Assembly (NCBI GenBank): GCA_030594505.1
Contig: JAUVFC010000106.1
Coordinates: 1-6,217 of the forward strand
DNA from: Desulfobacterales bacterium
GTDB taxonomy: Bacteria; Desulfobacterota; Desulfobacteria; Desulfobacterales; C00003106
Direction of reading: 5' to 3'
DNA length: 6,217 nucleotides
Shown: one piece after another, positions 5,890 through 6,217 of the stretch
Layout: each line of letters begins with the position of its first letter
How positions within the stretch are numbered: the stretch's first letter is position 1
Position numbers and translations under genes: made by a program
The notes under the pieces: generated by a model
What the model saw: the letters and a program-made list of their open reading frames with translations, nothing else
The model's database searches: none
What the model was told of the DNA's origin: nothing

Positions 5890-6055
5890 GATCTCGTAAA
5901 AAGTCTCGACAACCCGCCACAAGACCGGCGGATCTTCGACTTGTCATTTCGAGCGAAGCGAGAAATCTTTCCCCATGTAACAAGACGAAAATATAAGATT
6001 TCTCCCTGCGGCCGAAATGACAGATTCGTTGAATCCGCCTTTTTACGAAACCATC
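5890..6055. repeat. repeat C: composite inverted repeat upstream of the CBS-domain gene
   Basis: The right end (6039-6055) carries the family terminus GATGGTTTCGTAAAAAG in inverted orientation. The left end (5894-5906, TCGTAAAAAGTCT) is a degraded version of the same terminus. Bases 5894-5946 match repeat B (3945-3997) in inverted orientation at 52 of 53 positions. Where B would continue with its second arm, C instead carries a different palindrome (5942-6022), followed by a short unrelated stretch and the terminal arm. The reading frame across this element on the minus strand shows no protein-like character. Confidence 0.88.
5942..6022. repeat. second palindromic unit nested inside repeat C
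   Basis: TGTCATTTCG (5942-5951) pairs with CGAAATGACA (6013-6022), and AGAAATCTT (5961-5969) pairs with AAGATTTCT (5995-6003), giving an 81-bp imperfect hairpin. It includes the sequence CGAGCGAAGCGAG, typical of a class of short palindromic repeats dispersed in many bacterial genomes. The 10-mer AGCGAAGCGA (5952-5961) is also present in repeat A at 2024-2033. Confidence 0.8.
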
Positions 6056-6073
6056 GACATTAATCAAAAAATA

Positions 6074-6079
6074 TATAAT
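6074..6079 (+). promoter_or_regulatory. isolated TATAAT box before the CBS-domain gene
   Basis: This is an exact -10 consensus in an AT-rich stretch between repeat C and the Shine-Dalgarno sequence. The nearest -35-like hexamer, TCGACA (6054-6059), overlaps the end of repeat C but leaves only 14 bp of spacing, so function is doubtful. Confidence 0.25.
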
Positions 6080-6117
6080 TTCTGTCAGAAATCGAGATAA
6101 TCCGGAGGGAAAATATT

Positions 6118-6217
6118 ATGTTAGTAAAAGGATGGATGTCAACCGATATAATTTCAGTCAATGAGGAGACTTCCACGATGAAGGCTTCCGTCCTTATGAA
6201 GGAGAATAATATTCGTC
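6118..6217 (+). CDS. CBS-domain protein (N-terminal part, 3' truncated by window edge)
   Basis: Only the first 33 codons are present. The sequence begins MLVKGWMSTDIISVNEETST and continues MKASVLMKENNIR, the classic opening of a CBS domain ('V..WM..d.isV.e..t...A..lM.e..Ir'). CBS domains bind adenosine nucleotides and act as regulatory modules. Proteins that start this way are often small stand-alone tandem-CBS proteins (about 140-220 residues), sometimes with an added ACT or other domain; which form this is cannot be seen. The ATG follows GGAGGG (6104-6109) at 8 bases, a good Shine-Dalgarno sequence. The gene is divergent from the ribosomal operon. Confidence 0.85.
   Translation, partial: MLVKGWMSTDIISVNEETSTMKASVLMKENNIR

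Noticed and set aside
1901..6055. A CRISPR array from the repeated palindromes
   Set aside because: Only three copies, of unequal length and kilobases apart, with no regular spacers and no cas genes.
5846..6067. 73-codon open frame on the minus strand across repeat C
   Set aside because: It consists almost entirely of repeat C sequence, has no recognisable protein features and no convincing ribosome binding site.

Overview
The window looks like a chromosomal housekeeping segment from a Gram-negative bacterium. The gene order rpsF-rpsR-DUF2232-rplI-dnaB is the arrangement I associate with Desulfobacterota (former Deltaproteobacteria) and relatives, so that is my best placement. It is an inference from synteny and protein style, not a search result. 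No phage, CRISPR, transposase, rRNA or tRNA gene is visible.

Layout, left to right. (1) 1-239, plus: the last 78 codons of a TatD-family metal-dependent hydrolase, cut by the window edge. (2) 266-1261, minus: a PP-loop ATP-pyrophosphatase resembling tRNA thiouridylases (ThiI/MnmA-like), convergent with tatD. (3) 1271-1900, plus: nth, endonuclease III, starting only 9 bp from the divergent PP-loop gene and possibly leaderless. (4) 1901-2094: repeat A, a nested inverted repeat that fills the gap between the convergent nth and dnaB genes. (5) 5698 down to 2105, minus: one operon reading rpsF (S6), rpsR (S18), a DUF2232 multi-pass membrane protein, rplI (L9) and dnaB (replicative helicase). It is driven by a good sigma70-type promoter at 5759-5787. 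(6) 5699-6117: the 419-bp gap between rpsF and the divergent rightmost gene. It holds the rpsF promoter and leader, a short palindrome, a plus-strand promoter candidate and repeat C. (7) 6118-6217, plus: the first 33 codons of a CBS-domain protein, cut by the window edge.

The genes are ordinary: translation (S6, S18, L9), replication (DnaB), base-excision repair (Nth), a TatD nuclease and a probable tRNA sulfur-modification enzyme. The unusual part is a family of three dispersed palindromic elements (A 1901-2094, B 3927-4003, C 5890-6055) sharing the terminal motif GGTTTCGTAAAAAGTCT in inverted orientation. All three lie strictly between genes. B interrupts the ribosomal-protein operon upstream of rplI. 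Most of B (53 nt, one mismatch) reappears inverted as the left arm of C. C also contains a second palindrome of the TGTCATTTCG...CGAAATGACA type. I see no encoded transposase, so these look like non-autonomous REP/MITE-like elements with possible roles in termination or mRNA processing.
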